Counted from the first letter of the stretch, positions 45,873 to 53,394 are shown. The stretch: 64,000 bases of DNA from Paenibacillus polymyxa (GCF_001719045.1 NZ_CP015423.1:186001-250000); one strand, 5' to 3'. The notes: generated from the letters alone by a model not told the origin. Program-made: numbers and translations.

Positions 45873-46333
45873 TTACTTTGCGAAGAAACCAAGATCAGAT
45901 AGCGACTTGACCTTCTTCGGCTTTTTATTTTCCACCTTACCACCGTGGAGAATGATTTCGAATTCCCGGTTTCTGTTCTTGGCCTTCATGAGCGCTCTAA
46001 TCTTTGGAATGGTCATATTAGTCCATTCTGAATCAGAAATACCATTACTCACGTATAGAGCCAAAGTTCTATCCAGTTTATTTTCCGATCATCCTCAGGA
46101 ACCTCTTGGTCTTCTTCGTCGTAGGCTCATAAACTTCATCAGGTGGAAACAACTCCTTATAGAAATCGTTCTAAGAGGCCATCCAACTCCTTAATGCCCT
46201 CTTCGTCTACATTCTTGTATTCTTCCTCCGTCAGTCCTTCTACCAACACAAGGTTAAAGGCTTCCTTATGCAATGCTCAACTTTAGGCCAATCGACCTCG
46301 GCCCGTTCTTCTGTAGCTTCCATTTTTCGCGAC
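45873..46333 (-). pseudogene. decayed phage tail assembly genes
   Basis: Three reading frames carry phage-like pieces in order: EATEERAEVDWPKVEH, EAFNLVLVEGLTEEEYKNVD and FYKELFPPDEVYEP (tail assembly chaperone-like), then a 63-codon piece from 46064 with RLALYVSNGISDSEWTNM-type sequence and KKVKSLSDLGFFAK. Several frameshifts separate them. The layout resembles the chaperone/overlap pair before the tape-measure gene of PBSX-like phages. Confidence 0.6.
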
Positions 46334-46635
46334 TAATCAAAAAAGAAAATTTATATTGATTGCCGCTCATGAGTTTGTCGTACCTGACGGATCAAAGCAA
46401 TAGTTCCGATTTGTCACAACAAAAAAGAAGGTGGGAGAAGTTTCCCGACCTTCTTAGCATTCATATTTCTATGTCTGAATAATATCATCTTTTTTACGTT
46501 CTCTTGCCATGCTACACAATCCCCTCATAAATGCGTCTGCTTACTATGAGTGTAATTAGACAAACTGACGATGGAAATCGTACAGTCTTTTCTAAGGCGG
46601 CTACATATAATGTTCTATATATCATTAAGAATGGC
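46334..46635. other. intergenic stretch with a terminator
   Basis: Apart from the terminator at 46421-46455 it holds only a 13-codon frame with a good ribosome site (MARERKKDDIIQT, about 46473-46514, minus), probably a phage gene start that has lost the rest. Confidence 0.4.
46421..46455 (-). terminator. terminator, probably of the collagen-like gene
   Basis: The minus strand reads AAGAAGGTCGGGAAACTTCTCC-type stem closing with ACCTTCTTTTTTG. It is 180 bases after the collagen-like stop codon. Confidence 0.65.
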
Positions 46636-47397
46636 TTAAACAGTCAACTTTAATATAGTAAGAGTTGTATTGGTAAAGTTATGAAGTTGGGCTGGAGTTG
46701 CATTTGCATTTACCAATTGAATAGTTGTAGGAACGACCCCTACAGTAATAATGACTTCTGCCGAAATTGGTCCGCCACCGTTACCCGTGAAGGGAACAGG
46801 GGTAACAGGGATTCCATTTACGGTAAGGTTAAAGTTAGCATCACCTTGGTTATGAATTGTAAAATCTATTAGATAGCTCCCCGTTTCGTTGATTGTTATC
46901 GTTGTAGATGGAGGAGTGAAAGTAAATGCACCACCAACATTAGCTAAAACTCCTGTAAAGGTAATTGGTGAGTTACCCGGAACTGTGTCAGTTCCCGTAC
47001 CAGGATCTGCTCGGAAAACACTTAAGAAGTCTGTTATCCCGGCGCCTGCAGGCCCTGCTACCCCCGTTGCTCCTGCTGGTCCTACCGCCCCCGCTGGACC
47101 TGCTGGACCTACCGCTCCTGCCGGTCCCACTGGTCCTGCTGGTCCTACTGCTCCTGCTGGTCCTGTTGGTCCGACAATTCCTTGAAAACCTTGTAGCCCT
47201 TGCTGGCCTTGAGCGCCTGGAACTCCCTGTGGACCCGGCAGTCCCTGCGGTCCCTGAGGTCCCTGAGGTCCTTGAGGTCCTTGAGGTCCTCGGATCCCTT
47301 TAACAATAACTTTCGGTAACACTTTGACTTTTTTAACTACACATCTTCTAAATTTTCTCCGATGCATATTCTTCTGCCAACAATAATGTCGAAACAT
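46636..47397 (-). CDS. collagen-like spore-surface protein (BclA-like)
   Basis: Three parts: a basic amino-terminal leader of 36 residues ([19 protein letters not shown] inside it), about 27 Gly-X-Y triplets rich in GPQ, GPA and GAV (about 37-117), and a 130-residue beta-rich C-terminal domain starting [13 protein letters not shown] and ending in TLTILKLTV, which resembles the trimerising domains of BclA-type exosporium proteins. No signal peptide; such proteins are made in the mother cell and assemble on the spore. GGAGGTGACC precedes the ATG. Divergent from a small exosporium-like gene. Confidence 0.85.
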   Translation of the reverse strand: MFRHYCWQKNMHRRKFRRCVVKKVKVLPKVIVKGIRGPQGPQGPQGPQGPQGLPGPQGVPGAQGQQGLQGFQGIVGPTGPAGAVGPAGPVGPAGAVGPAGPAGAVGPAGATGVAGPAGAGITDFLSVFRADPGTGTDTVPGNSPITFTGVLANVGGAFTFTPPSTTITINETGSYLIDFTIHNQGDANFNLTVNGIPVTPVPFTGNGGGPISAEVIITVGVVPTTIQLVNANATPAQLHNFTNTTLTILKLTV

Positions 47398-47638
47398 AAT
47401 TAATGGTCACCTCCAAAGTCTAGTCAAAGTAGCTTATTGTGCAATTAACCAAAAAGATTGGGCTATTGACTTCATTTCAGGAAAATAGGCATAGGTCTGA
47501 CCCTATCGTGTTAGCATTATTACAGCTCATCCTTCTGAAGCTTAATACCCAGTTCAATCAACCGGTCCAAATCCTACACTGTCTGTATTTTTATATTTCC
47601 AGCTTGCAAATCCTTTACCCAAAAAGGGAGATGAGATA

Positions 47639-48073
47639 ATGACTAGATTGTTAGATGCTCGAACATCTCAAAACGCAAGTTACGGTAATACAATCTCTAT
47701 TCCCTTGCCAGCCAATACACCCGTTGCCATTGCTGAGCTTGGCTTAGATGTAACGGGCGCAGGGGAAAACATGCGTGTACAATTATCCGGGATAGCTGAG
47801 CTTGCATTTCCTACCCCTCCACCATTCGACTCCGTTATTTCTTTTTCCATTGTTAGAGGCAATTTCGATTCGCTTGTTGCTTACGCCCTTTACTCTGTAA
47901 GTGTCTCCGAAGCAAACCCAAACGCTGTACAGGTCGTCACCATAAATGCTTCCGATTACAACATCCCTCTACCACCTTCAAATGAATTGGTGTATACCTT
48001 ATATCTATTTTGCACAGCAGATGCTACCCGAATAGGAATAGAAAGTTTTAATGCTGTTGCCTACTCAGATTAA
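47639..48073 (+). CDS. exosporium/spore-surface-like beta-rich protein
   Basis: 144 aa without signal peptide or membrane helix, rich in beta strands (ISIPLPANTPVAIAELGLDV, then VVTINASDYNIPLPP). The composition and length resemble the C-terminal jelly-roll domains of exosporium proteins, minus the collagen part. It is divergent from the collagen-like gene with 240 bases between them, which suggests shared sporulation control. AAAGGGAGATGAGATA precedes the ATG. Confidence 0.6.
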   Translation: MTRLLDARTSQNASYGNTISIPLPANTPVAIAELGLDVTGAGENMRVQLSGIAELAFPTPPPFDSVISFSIVRGNFDSLVAYALYSVSVSEANPNAVQVVTINASDYNIPLPPSNELVYTLYLFCTADATRIGIESFNAVAYSD

Positions 48074-48090
48074 AATTGAACCATCACATG

Positions 48091-48116
48091 GAGGGCAAAG
48101 CCCTCTTATTTTTCTT
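48091..48116 (+). terminator. terminator of the exosporium-like gene
   Basis: GAGGGC-AAA-GCCCTC followed by TTATTTTTC. Confidence 0.8.
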
Positions 48117-48191
48117 ATATCTGTCCTTGAGAGACGATACTTTCCATCTGTCGTTCTTTTTTGGTATAGTTTACTTAAAGGGGCTGATCAA

Positions 48192-48413
48192 ATGGGATTC
48201 ATGCTTATTTTTATTGCGATTATTTTTTTCTCACTTGGTATTTTAAGTAAACGAAATCCCACTTGGGGATGGCGTGCAAACGAAGCCTGGAAGATCAAAG
48301 GGGACTCTGAACCAAGTGATGCTTACATTGATGACATGAAATTTAGAGGCTCTGTTTCGATACTCTTTGGGTTCTTCTTTTTAACATGTGGACTTTTAGT
48401 TATATTCCTGTAA
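48192..48413 (+). CDS. small membrane protein (DUF6199-like)
   Basis: 73 aa with two membrane helices (MLIFIAIIFFSLGILS and SILFGFFFLTCGLLVIFL) around a loop with NPTWGWRANEAWKIKGDSEP, a pattern known from DUF6199 proteins. AAAGGGGCTGATCAA before ATG 48192 fixes the start; the open frame to 48051 is spurious. Function unknown. Confidence 0.7.
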   Translation: MGFMLIFIAIIFFSLGILSKRNPTWGWRANEAWKIKGDSEPSDAYIDDMKFRGSVSILFGFFFLTCGLLVIFL

Positions 48414-48447
48414 ATTCTACTATCTGTTTTCAATCCTCAAAATACCC

Positions 48448-48603
48448 TTATCCAAAAGACACTTGCTGTTTAGCTGAAGCTCCTAAAATATCATTTAGCA
48501 TATTTTCAAAAACAGAAATCTGTCTCTTATCCATAGTTTCCAGCAATCGAACTTCCTTAATTTCAAAGACCGGCCTGCCGTTGTAATAAGTAGTAAAGAT
48601 CAT
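48448..48603 (-). CDS. possible 51-aa protein
   Basis: Reads MIFTTYYNGRPVFEIKEV to stop, with natural composition and a GGGAGAAA site slightly close to the ATG. Too short to appear by length criteria. No family recognised; it may be a phage or element remnant. Confidence 0.4.
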   Translation of the reverse strand: MIFTTYYNGRPVFEIKEVRLLETMDKRQISVFENMLNDILGASAKQQVSFG

Positions 48604-48847
48604 TTTCTCCCATTGTATTTACTCATCTAACCAGTCACCCTATAAGGAAGAACAATGCAGAAACTCGACTCGTCACTCTCGAGAGTGAATGGTTTAGAAG
48701 AGCCAGTATACCCGAGTGTAGTTACTTCGTTTTCTAAGACTTTCAAGACATCCAACACATATTTTGCAATCAACATTAGTTTAAAAATTTTCCCCTTGAA
48801 AGCGATTGGCGTTATGCTTTCTGTTCGAGCAAACGCATATATAACAT

Positions 48848-49012
48848 CATGCGCTATTGCTACTTGAAGCTAGGGCTACAATGAAGTATGTACAGGAGAG
48901 ACTTGGACATAGTAGCATCCAAATAACAGCCAACGTTTATGCACACATCTCCAAAAAAATAGAGATGAATAGCATGGAGAACTATGAGTCTGTTACTGAA
49001 AATTTATTCTGA
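48848..49012 (+). pseudogene. C-terminal remnant of a phage-type integrase
   Basis: Reads HALLLLEARATMKYVQERLG, HSSIQITANVYAHIS and a short tail to TGA. This is the end of a tyrosine recombinase: the box II region (HALLLLEA), the catalytic His in RLGHSS and the nucleophile Tyr in ANVYAHIS. The amino-terminal 300 residues are gone. Its 3' end points at the glnA-derived attachment sequence 120 bases away. Confidence 0.85.
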
Positions 49013-49022
49013 TAATAAAATT

Positions 49023-49313
49023 TTTGGGGGCAATTAGGGGGGCAATTATAAATAAACTTAATAAATTTTTTTACCTACCACAAACAAAAAAATCCCTCAA
49101 CGCTTTGAGCGCCAAGGGATTTCCCATTTTAGTAAAGAGTCAGATATTGATCGCGTTCCCATTGATGAACCTGTGTTCTGTTTATGTACGAATTTATCGT
49201 TTCATCTTCTCCTATATTAGGATAACGATTTATAGAATATTTCATCAGAAGCGTTGTTCACAATCTATCATAACTTTTCATGAGTTGGGGGACATTTGGG
49301 GGATGCTTAGGGG
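49023..49313. other. attachment-site region: duplicated glnA 3' end with flanking G-run repeats
   Basis: Minus-strand 49180-49129 encodes RTQVHQWERDQYLTLY and TAA, the C-terminal end of type I glutamine synthetase, without the rest of glnA. The normal terminator follows at 49085-49125 (AAATCCC/GGGATTT then T-run). Clusters of G-runs (TTGGGGGCAATTAGGGGGG at 49023-49041 and three GGGGGA repeats at 49283-49313) flank it and may be recombinase arm sites. Interpreted as an att scar left by integration at the glnA 3' end. Confidence 0.7.
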
Positions 49314-49375
49314 GACGACTTTAAAAGCAATGTAAGGGGCAAATGGGTGTGAACCATTCTGCCCCGTTTTGCATA

Positions 49376-49531
49376 CTACTTTACGAAAGTGAATTCATGA
49401 ATCCACGAAGGGGCTTCCACTATTACAACGACCGGCAGGGTAATCCCAAATACTTGAAGCATGGATAAGGTATAAATTTCAGCATTCTCTTTTTTTATGT
49501 CCCATTTAATCTTTAATCTGTGTATTTGCAT
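49376..49531 (-). CDS. hypothetical small protein
   Basis: 51 aa from ATG 49529-49531 (MQIHRLKIKWDIKKENAEIY), preceded by AAAGGACGTG; ends VEAPSWIHEFTFVK. Divergent from the XRE regulator gene. No family recognised. Confidence 0.45.
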   Translation of the reverse strand: MQIHRLKIKWDIKKENAEIYTLSMLQVFGITLPVVVIVEAPSWIHEFTFVK

Positions 49532-49555
49532 TGATGCACGTCCTTTGTCGTATTT

Positions 49556-49584
49556 ACTGGAGTGCCTCTCAGTGATATAATTTG
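49556..49584 (+). promoter_or_regulatory. promoter region of the XRE regulator gene
   Basis: TTTACT and TATAAT are 17 bases apart upstream of the TTG start; the spacer holds the imperfect palindrome ACTGGAG-TGC-CTCTCAGT, a possible operator. Coordinates are approximate by a few bases. Confidence 0.4.
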
Positions 49585-49615
49585 CACGAATAGACATCTA
49601 CTGGAGGATCTCTGA

Positions 49616-49828
49616 TTGAAAATCTCCCGTGGGAGATGCCGACTTAAGGAGTTACTCGAAGAACGTCGTATAAAACAAATCGATCTTGCTAGGCGCACAG
49701 GCTACAGCAGACATTTGATATCCAATTGGGCCAACAATCAGGATAAAATGTCGGCTGATGTTATGATTAACGTAGCCTATGCTCTCGATTGTAGAATAGA
49801 AGACTTATACGAACTGATCTTTGAGTGA
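49616..49828 (+). CDS. XRE-family HTH regulator (Cro/CI-like)
   Basis: 70 aa, only the helix-turn-helix domain: LKELLEERRIKQIDLARRTG, then SRHLISNWANNQDKM. TTG start eight bases after GGAGG. Typical of phage and element control regions. Confidence 0.88.
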   Translation: MKISRGRCRLKELLEERRIKQIDLARRTGYSRHLISNWANNQDKMSADVMINVAYALDCRIEDLYELIFE

Positions 49829-49850
49829 GCCTGTTGGCTCTCCCTTGGAT

Positions 49851-49878
49851 AAAAGTATGGATAAACCATACTTTTTAT
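49851..49878 (+). terminator. terminator of the XRE regulator gene
   Basis: AAAAGTATGG-ATAAA-CCATACTTTTT. Confidence 0.8.
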
Positions 49879-50053
49879 AAATAACTCTACTCCCCTTCCT
49901 TTTTTCTTTTCATTAGCAATTATGCCTATAATCGAACATATCTATTTTTGACATGCCTATACTACTATTAAATCCCAATATTAGGGTTTTGGCAACAAAA
50001 ATTCGGGCGCTGAATGTCTCTTAACATTCGACATTATAAGACACTTATTTTCG

Positions 50054-50086
50054 ACAAAAAAAGAGTCGCTATTTCGTAGCAACTCC
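50054..50086 (-). terminator. terminator of the agr-like operon
   Basis: GAGTTGCTA-CGAAA-TAGCGACTC then TTTTTTT on the minus strand; the stop codon of the LytTR gene lies in the loop. Confidence 0.8.
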
Positions 50087-50464
50087 TGTGAAGATTATTT
50101 TTGAATTTATGAAGCCCATTTCTTCAACAACCTCGTCAAATCGGTGGTAAGCGATTGGACACCTTTTTGATGTTTTTGTTATTTCATCTTCAAAGTAAGC
50201 ATCTTTGAAAATACCATTAACGATTTTCACTTTTTCTACATTAAGAGTATTACTTCTGTCCACATTCAAAAAGCGAAATCCGTTACAATTCAAAAAGTTT
50301 TCCCAATGTCTCAAGGTACCTACCATATAGTATGTTTTATCAAATGTGTGAACCAGTATCTGATCTCGCTTTCTCCCCTTAGAAATGAAAAGAACTTTGT
50401 CCACTTGAACATTTTCGCCTTTTTCTATTCCTCCGGGATCTGCTGATACGGTTAAACTTAGCAT
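50069..50464 (-). CDS. free-standing LytTR DNA-binding regulator
   Basis: 131 aa made of a short lead and one LytTR domain: VQVDKVLFISKGRKRDQILV, then YYMVGTLRHWENFL, GFRFLNVDRSNTLNVEKVK and PIAYHRFDEVVEEM follow the family pattern. AgrA-like regulators normally carry an amino-terminal receiver of about 120 residues; none is present, so phosphorelay control is excluded. It is the last gene of the operon membrane protein-agrB-agrD-lytTR. GGGGAATGTTAA precedes the ATG. Probably regulates the operon itself through the inverted repeat at 51793-51825. Confidence 0.85.
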   Translation of the reverse strand: MLSLTVSADPGGIEKGENVQVDKVLFISKGRKRDQILVHTFDKTYYMVGTLRHWENFLNCNGFRFLNVDRSNTLNVEKVKIVNGIFKDAYFEDEITKTSKRCPIAYHRFDEVVEEMGFINSKIIFTGVATK

Positions 50465-50478
50465 TTAACATTCCCCGC

Positions 50479-50625
50479 TTACTTTAACAATTCTTTTGGT
50501 GGTTCGGGACTGTGAATCCATGACAGACTTGCCGTACTCACTGATGCAACCGCAAGTGTTGTCAACATTGCAGCAACATTGTAATACATACTTGCCTTCA
50601 CTTTACTTGGTTTGGTTTTCTTCAT
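50479..50625 (-). CDS. agrD: AgrD-like autoinducer precursor with Ser in place of Cys
   Basis: 48 aa: MKKTKPSKVKASMYYNVAAM, an amphipathic middle, then STASLSWIHSPEPPKELLK. The tail PEPPKELLK matches the charged C-terminal leader of AgrD (compare PKEL in staphylococci). The residue that closes the ring in AgrD is Cys; here SLSWI aligns with it, so a lactone rather than thiolactone ring is expected. AAGGAGGTG precedes the ATG, which lies 22 bases inside the agrB end. Too short for length-based gene calling. Confidence 0.85.
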   Translation of the reverse strand: MKKTKPSKVKASMYYNVAAMLTTLAVASVSTASLSWIHSPEPPKELLK

Positions 50626-51157
50626 TTTTCACACCTCCTTCTATTAGTGTTAAACTCTGAACAAAAAAACTAGCAGCTACTACCGAATAACCCAACCACA
50701 GATTTAGAGCAACAATTGCAACTCCCGTAAACTTTAGCAACGGATAGTACTGCTTTGATATACGTGTCTTCCCCTCTATCCGCGATGGCGCGTAAACCAA
50801 GATAAGTACAATACTTATTATCGACGTAATAACGATCCAATTGTAATTAAAACTTGCGAAAGATAAAGCAGTAAGTAGAACTGTAGATACAACAATACAC
50901 ATTATATTGCTCTTTAAATGTATCCCTCCTACAATTTGACGCAACACTGAAAAAGATATCATCGCTAACAAAGTTTCCTGCATCCTGTCCGTAAAAAACG
51001 AGATACCGATAGTCAGTAAAATAATTGAAACTGTATTGATCGCAACGGATATCCCGTGTTTTAGAACATCTATAGATGAAGGATGATCAGGGACAACTGT
51101 TTTGATGTGAGTTGCAATATTAAGAGCGATAGTGTCAAGACTTTTTATAGTAATCAC
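50603..51157 (-). CDS. agrB: AgrB-like peptide-processing membrane protease
   Basis: 184 aa, multi-pass, with the conserved RQIVGGIHLKSNIMC: His and Cys seven residues apart, as in AgrB (His77/Cys84), which cleaves AgrD and forms the ring. Start is GTG 51155-51157, overlapping the membrane-protein gene by 23 bases; the ribosome site GGAGC is almost adjacent, so a slightly later near-cognate start is possible. Overlaps agrD. Acts in the membrane. Confidence 0.9.
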   Translation of the reverse strand: MITIKSLDTIALNIATHIKTVVPDHPSSIDVLKHGISVAINTVSIILLTIGISFFTDRMQETLLAMISFSVLRQIVGGIHLKSNIMCIVVSTVLLTALSFASFNYNWIVITSIISIVLILVYAPSRIEGKTRISKQYYPLLKFTGVAIVALNLWLGYSVVAASFFVQSLTLIEGGVKNEENQTK

Positions 51158-51767
51158 GCTCCGTTTTTAATGCATAATACAAAAACATGGCAGATGCTAA
51201 GGCTATAAATAGAATACTTAAAAAGAAATTATTGACGTAAAACATAAATGCACAAGCTGCCAATACTCCTATTATTAAAATAATAACGAGTACATACTCC
51301 CACTTAAAACGTAGATTCTCATAATCTGCTGTAAAGCCTATTTTAAATTTATACAGAAACCACGAAATAGCTAACACCCACGCACTGGTAACCGCTTGCG
51401 CTAACGATCCTTCTGCAGAGGTCTGCATTTCTGTTGTTAAGGTACCAAAAAGCATTAATATAATCGCTGCTTGGAATAATGTATACAAAAATGTGCCTGT
51501 AATGGATATGATGGCTGCCCAAATAATCGGCATCCTAACAACAGTGGTTATCAATAACGTGAACAATATAATGTTTATGGTTGGAGCAAAGAAAGCTAAA
51601 GAAGTTTCTTCCCTTAAAATGAAACTTTGCAAATTCATTATCAATCCAATAAACAATGCAGGCCATACATAGTCTAAAGCCCTAACTCTGAAAATAGTTA
51701 ACATTAAAACGAACGCTGCAAATGTTTCTACAATTGAGAAAAGCAAGAACCTAATAGGCTCCCACAT
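51135..51767 (-). CDS. multi-pass membrane protein, AgrC-like sensor without kinase
   Basis: 210 aa with six to seven membrane helices (for example FLLFSIVETFAAFVLMLTIF, INIILFTLLITTVV, YVLVIILIIGVLAACAFMF) and only a short polar tail (KTERDYYKKS). It resembles the amino-terminal half of AgrC receptors but has no HisKA/HATPase part. By position it should sense the AgrD product and control the LytTR regulator directly, as membrane inhibitors do in LytTR regulatory systems. AAGGGG before ATG 51765-51767 decides the start. Confidence 0.78.
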   Translation of the reverse strand: MWEPIRFLLFSIVETFAAFVLMLTIFRVRALDYVWPALFIGLIMNLQSFILREETSLAFFAPTINIILFTLLITTVVRMPIIWAAIISITGTFLYTLFQAAIILMLFGTLTTEMQTSAEGSLAQAVTSAWVLAISWFLYKFKIGFTADYENLRFKWEYVLVIILIIGVLAACAFMFYVNNFFLSILFIALASAMFLYYALKTERDYYKKS

Positions 51768-51792
51768 AACACATAACCCCTTCACATAATTG

Positions 51793-51838
51793 GTAACAAA
51801 TATGCTTTAATTCTATATTTGTTACTTGTTAGAGGCAA
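51793..51838 (-). promoter_or_regulatory. agr-like operon promoter with overlapping inverted repeat
   Basis: TTGCCT (51833-51838) and TAGAAT (51810-51815) have a 17-base spacer on the minus strand. GTAACAAATA (51793-51802) and TATTTGTTAC (51816-51825) form a perfect ten-base inverted repeat; one arm fills the spacer, the other covers the expected start site. This geometry suits an autoregulatory operator. Confidence 0.65.
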
Positions 51839-51891
51839 TCCAATTACCATGTTAAATGGAAGTATTTATGTATTATGTGAGGTAATTATTT

Positions 51892-52224
51892 TCAGCCTGC
51901 CGATATAATATCCTCCAGCTTAATCCAGCTATAATCATCTTCCCCTCGGAACAGCTTTACTTCCCTACGCGCAGTGTTAATTGATGTAACTACACCAGTC
52001 ATTTCCGTATCATCGAACGGGCTAAATACTGTCACTGTCACGGTCGTACGTGTATTGTAAGACTCTATTAAAGCCTGCTCAATCAACTGTACCTCTTGAT
52101 CGTCCAGCTCGGGTTTACCGCGCCGCTGACGGTCTTTCATTAAACGTAAGTATCCTTCTTTATGCTCTGGCAAGATAATCCGCGAACTCTCCCATAAACC
52201 ATTACCCTCAAGTTTCTTTCCCAT
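51892..52224 (-). CDS. YolD-like protein, SOS-controlled
   Basis: 110 aa with the family start KKLEGNGLWESSRIILPEHKE and a C-terminal Sm-like barrel (TVTVFSPFDDTEMTGVVTSI). YolD-like proteins usually precede a Y-family polymerase (UvrX/DinB-like) in Firmicute elements; here that partner is missing. A LexA box sits in the promoter. AGGAGGCTACATAC before ATG 52222-52224 fixes the start. Confidence 0.88.
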   Translation of the reverse strand: MGKKLEGNGLWESSRIILPEHKEGYLRLMKDRQRRGKPELDDQEVQLIEQALIESYNTRTTVTVTVFSPFDDTEMTGVVTSINTARREVKLFRGEDDYSWIKLEDIISAG

Positions 52225-52254
52225 GTATGTAGCCTCCTGATGTAATATGTTCAA

Positions 52255-52283
52255 ATTATATCCCGAACATTTGTTCCTTACAA
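52255..52283 (-). promoter_or_regulatory. YolD-like gene promoter with LexA box
   Basis: TTGTAA (52278-52283) and TATAAT (52255-52260) flank a 17-base spacer filled by CGAACATTTGTTCC (52264-52277), an excellent LexA site. Confidence 0.88.
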
Positions 52284-52385
52284 GGGCTTTTGTTTTCTAC
52301 TTCTAAGACTTTTGTGCTAGAAAATTATTCCTAGGTCATATATACTAATTTCACTATAATATTACCAATAGATAGGGGTTATGTA

Positions 52386-53276
52386 ATGACTGCAATTGCT
52401 GTGATTGCTTTGCTGGCTTTTTTTGTGTTTTTTGTTTTGTGGGCTATAGCTTTAATAAGAAAGAACGGCAAGGCTAAGAAAATGTTTCTCTTTGGTTTAG
52501 CTGCTCTCTTAGTATTTATTATTGGAATATCAGTCGCTGACACTCAGAAACCAACCGAAACTAATTCAAAATCTGTAGCTACTACGCCTGTTAAAGAGAA
52601 AGAAGTTACTACTGAATCAGTACACAAGGAACAGACTGACGCTAAAAAACCATTGATTGACACATCGCTTCCTTTTGATAAGTTTTCATCTGCACTCTTT
52701 GCATTGCCAGTATCCAAGCAAGGGGAAACATTCGACAGTGTAAGAAATCAAGTTGTTTCATGGTCAGGTGTTGTTATTGAAGCTGGATCAAGCAGCCTCT
52801 ATGTCTATGGTAAACCAGCAGATTACAACGGTGAACTATGGTCAGATATTAGCGCTGAAAAGAAAAAACTCGGGGATGTTATTGTTGTAAAAGTTTCAGA
52901 TCGTTCAGAATTGAATGGTCTTAATCCGGGGGATATAGTTACCTTTAAGGGTGAACTTGGTTCCCGTGGTGTTAAGGGAGAAGCCAATTGGAAACTATAT
53001 AACGGAAAAATAGAGGGTCGGACAGTAGCAGAATCGCCAAACCTCGGAACCATTACCAAAGCTAAATATAACAAGATTAAAAATGGAATGACTTATGAGG
53101 AAATTGCGAAAATTATCGGTGGTCCCGGTGAGGCTCTTTCAGAGGTTGGTGAAAAAGGAGACGAATTTTATACTGTAATGTATTCGTATAAAGGTGAAGT
53201 CGGACCTGGTGCAAATGCCGTTTTCACATTCCAAGGCAACAAACTACAAGCAAAAGCACAATTTGGTCTCGAATAA
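52386..53276 (+). CDS. membrane-anchored protein with C-terminal DUF3862/SmpA-like domain
   Basis: Two amino-terminal membrane helices (AVIALLAFFVFFVLWAIALI and MFLFGLAALLVFIIGISVA), a Thr/Lys-rich linker, an OB-like middle domain (KQGETFDSVRNQVVSWSGVV ... GDIVTFKGELGSRG) and a C-terminal domain (YNKIKNGMTYEEIAKIIGG ... VFTFQGNKLQAKAQFGL) of the DUF3862/OmlA-like fold. 296 aa. Function unknown; such C-terminal domains bind proteins outside the membrane. AGGGGTTATGTA precedes the ATG. Confidence 0.75.
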   Translation: MTAIAVIALLAFFVFFVLWAIALIRKNGKAKKMFLFGLAALLVFIIGISVADTQKPTETNSKSVATTPVKEKEVTTESVHKEQTDAKKPLIDTSLPFDKFSSALFALPVSKQGETFDSVRNQVVSWSGVVIEAGSSSLYVYGKPADYNGELWSDISAEKKKLGDVIVVKVSDRSELNGLNPGDIVTFKGELGSRGVKGEANWKLYNGKIEGRTVAESPNLGTITKAKYNKIKNGMTYEEIAKIIGGPGEALSEVGEKGDEFYTVMYSYKGEVGPGANAVFTFQGNKLQAKAQFGLE

Positions 53277-53280
53277 AACA

Positions 53281-53304
53281 GCCCCGGAGCAATCCGGGGT
53301 TTTA
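53281..53304 (+). terminator. terminator of the DUF3862-like gene
   Basis: CCCCGG-AGCAAT-CCGGGG followed by TTTT. Confidence 0.8.
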
Positions 53305-53394
53305 ATATTTCTATAACCATTATGACTATTGTCAACAGAGGTAATTCCATTGCCTGTATAAAATGAATATGATAACATAAGAATAGAAAAAGGG

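Noticed and set aside
47041..47290. Short repeats that could be taken for a CRISPR array or microsatellite
   Set aside because: They are nine-base-phased Gly-X-Y codons inside one long coding frame; there are no spacers of regular length.
46965..47303. Plus-strand frame rich in Leu/Pro opposite the collagen-like gene
   Set aside because: By-product of the Gly-X-Y codon repeat; no ribosome site.
48655..48867. 70-codon plus-strand frame before the integrase remnant
   Set aside because: No ribosome site and no family-like sequence; ends in another frame than the integrase tail.
52386..53276. Assigning this gene as the missing partner of the YolD-like protein
   Set aside because: It has membrane helices and no polymerase motifs, and is divergent from the YolD-like gene.
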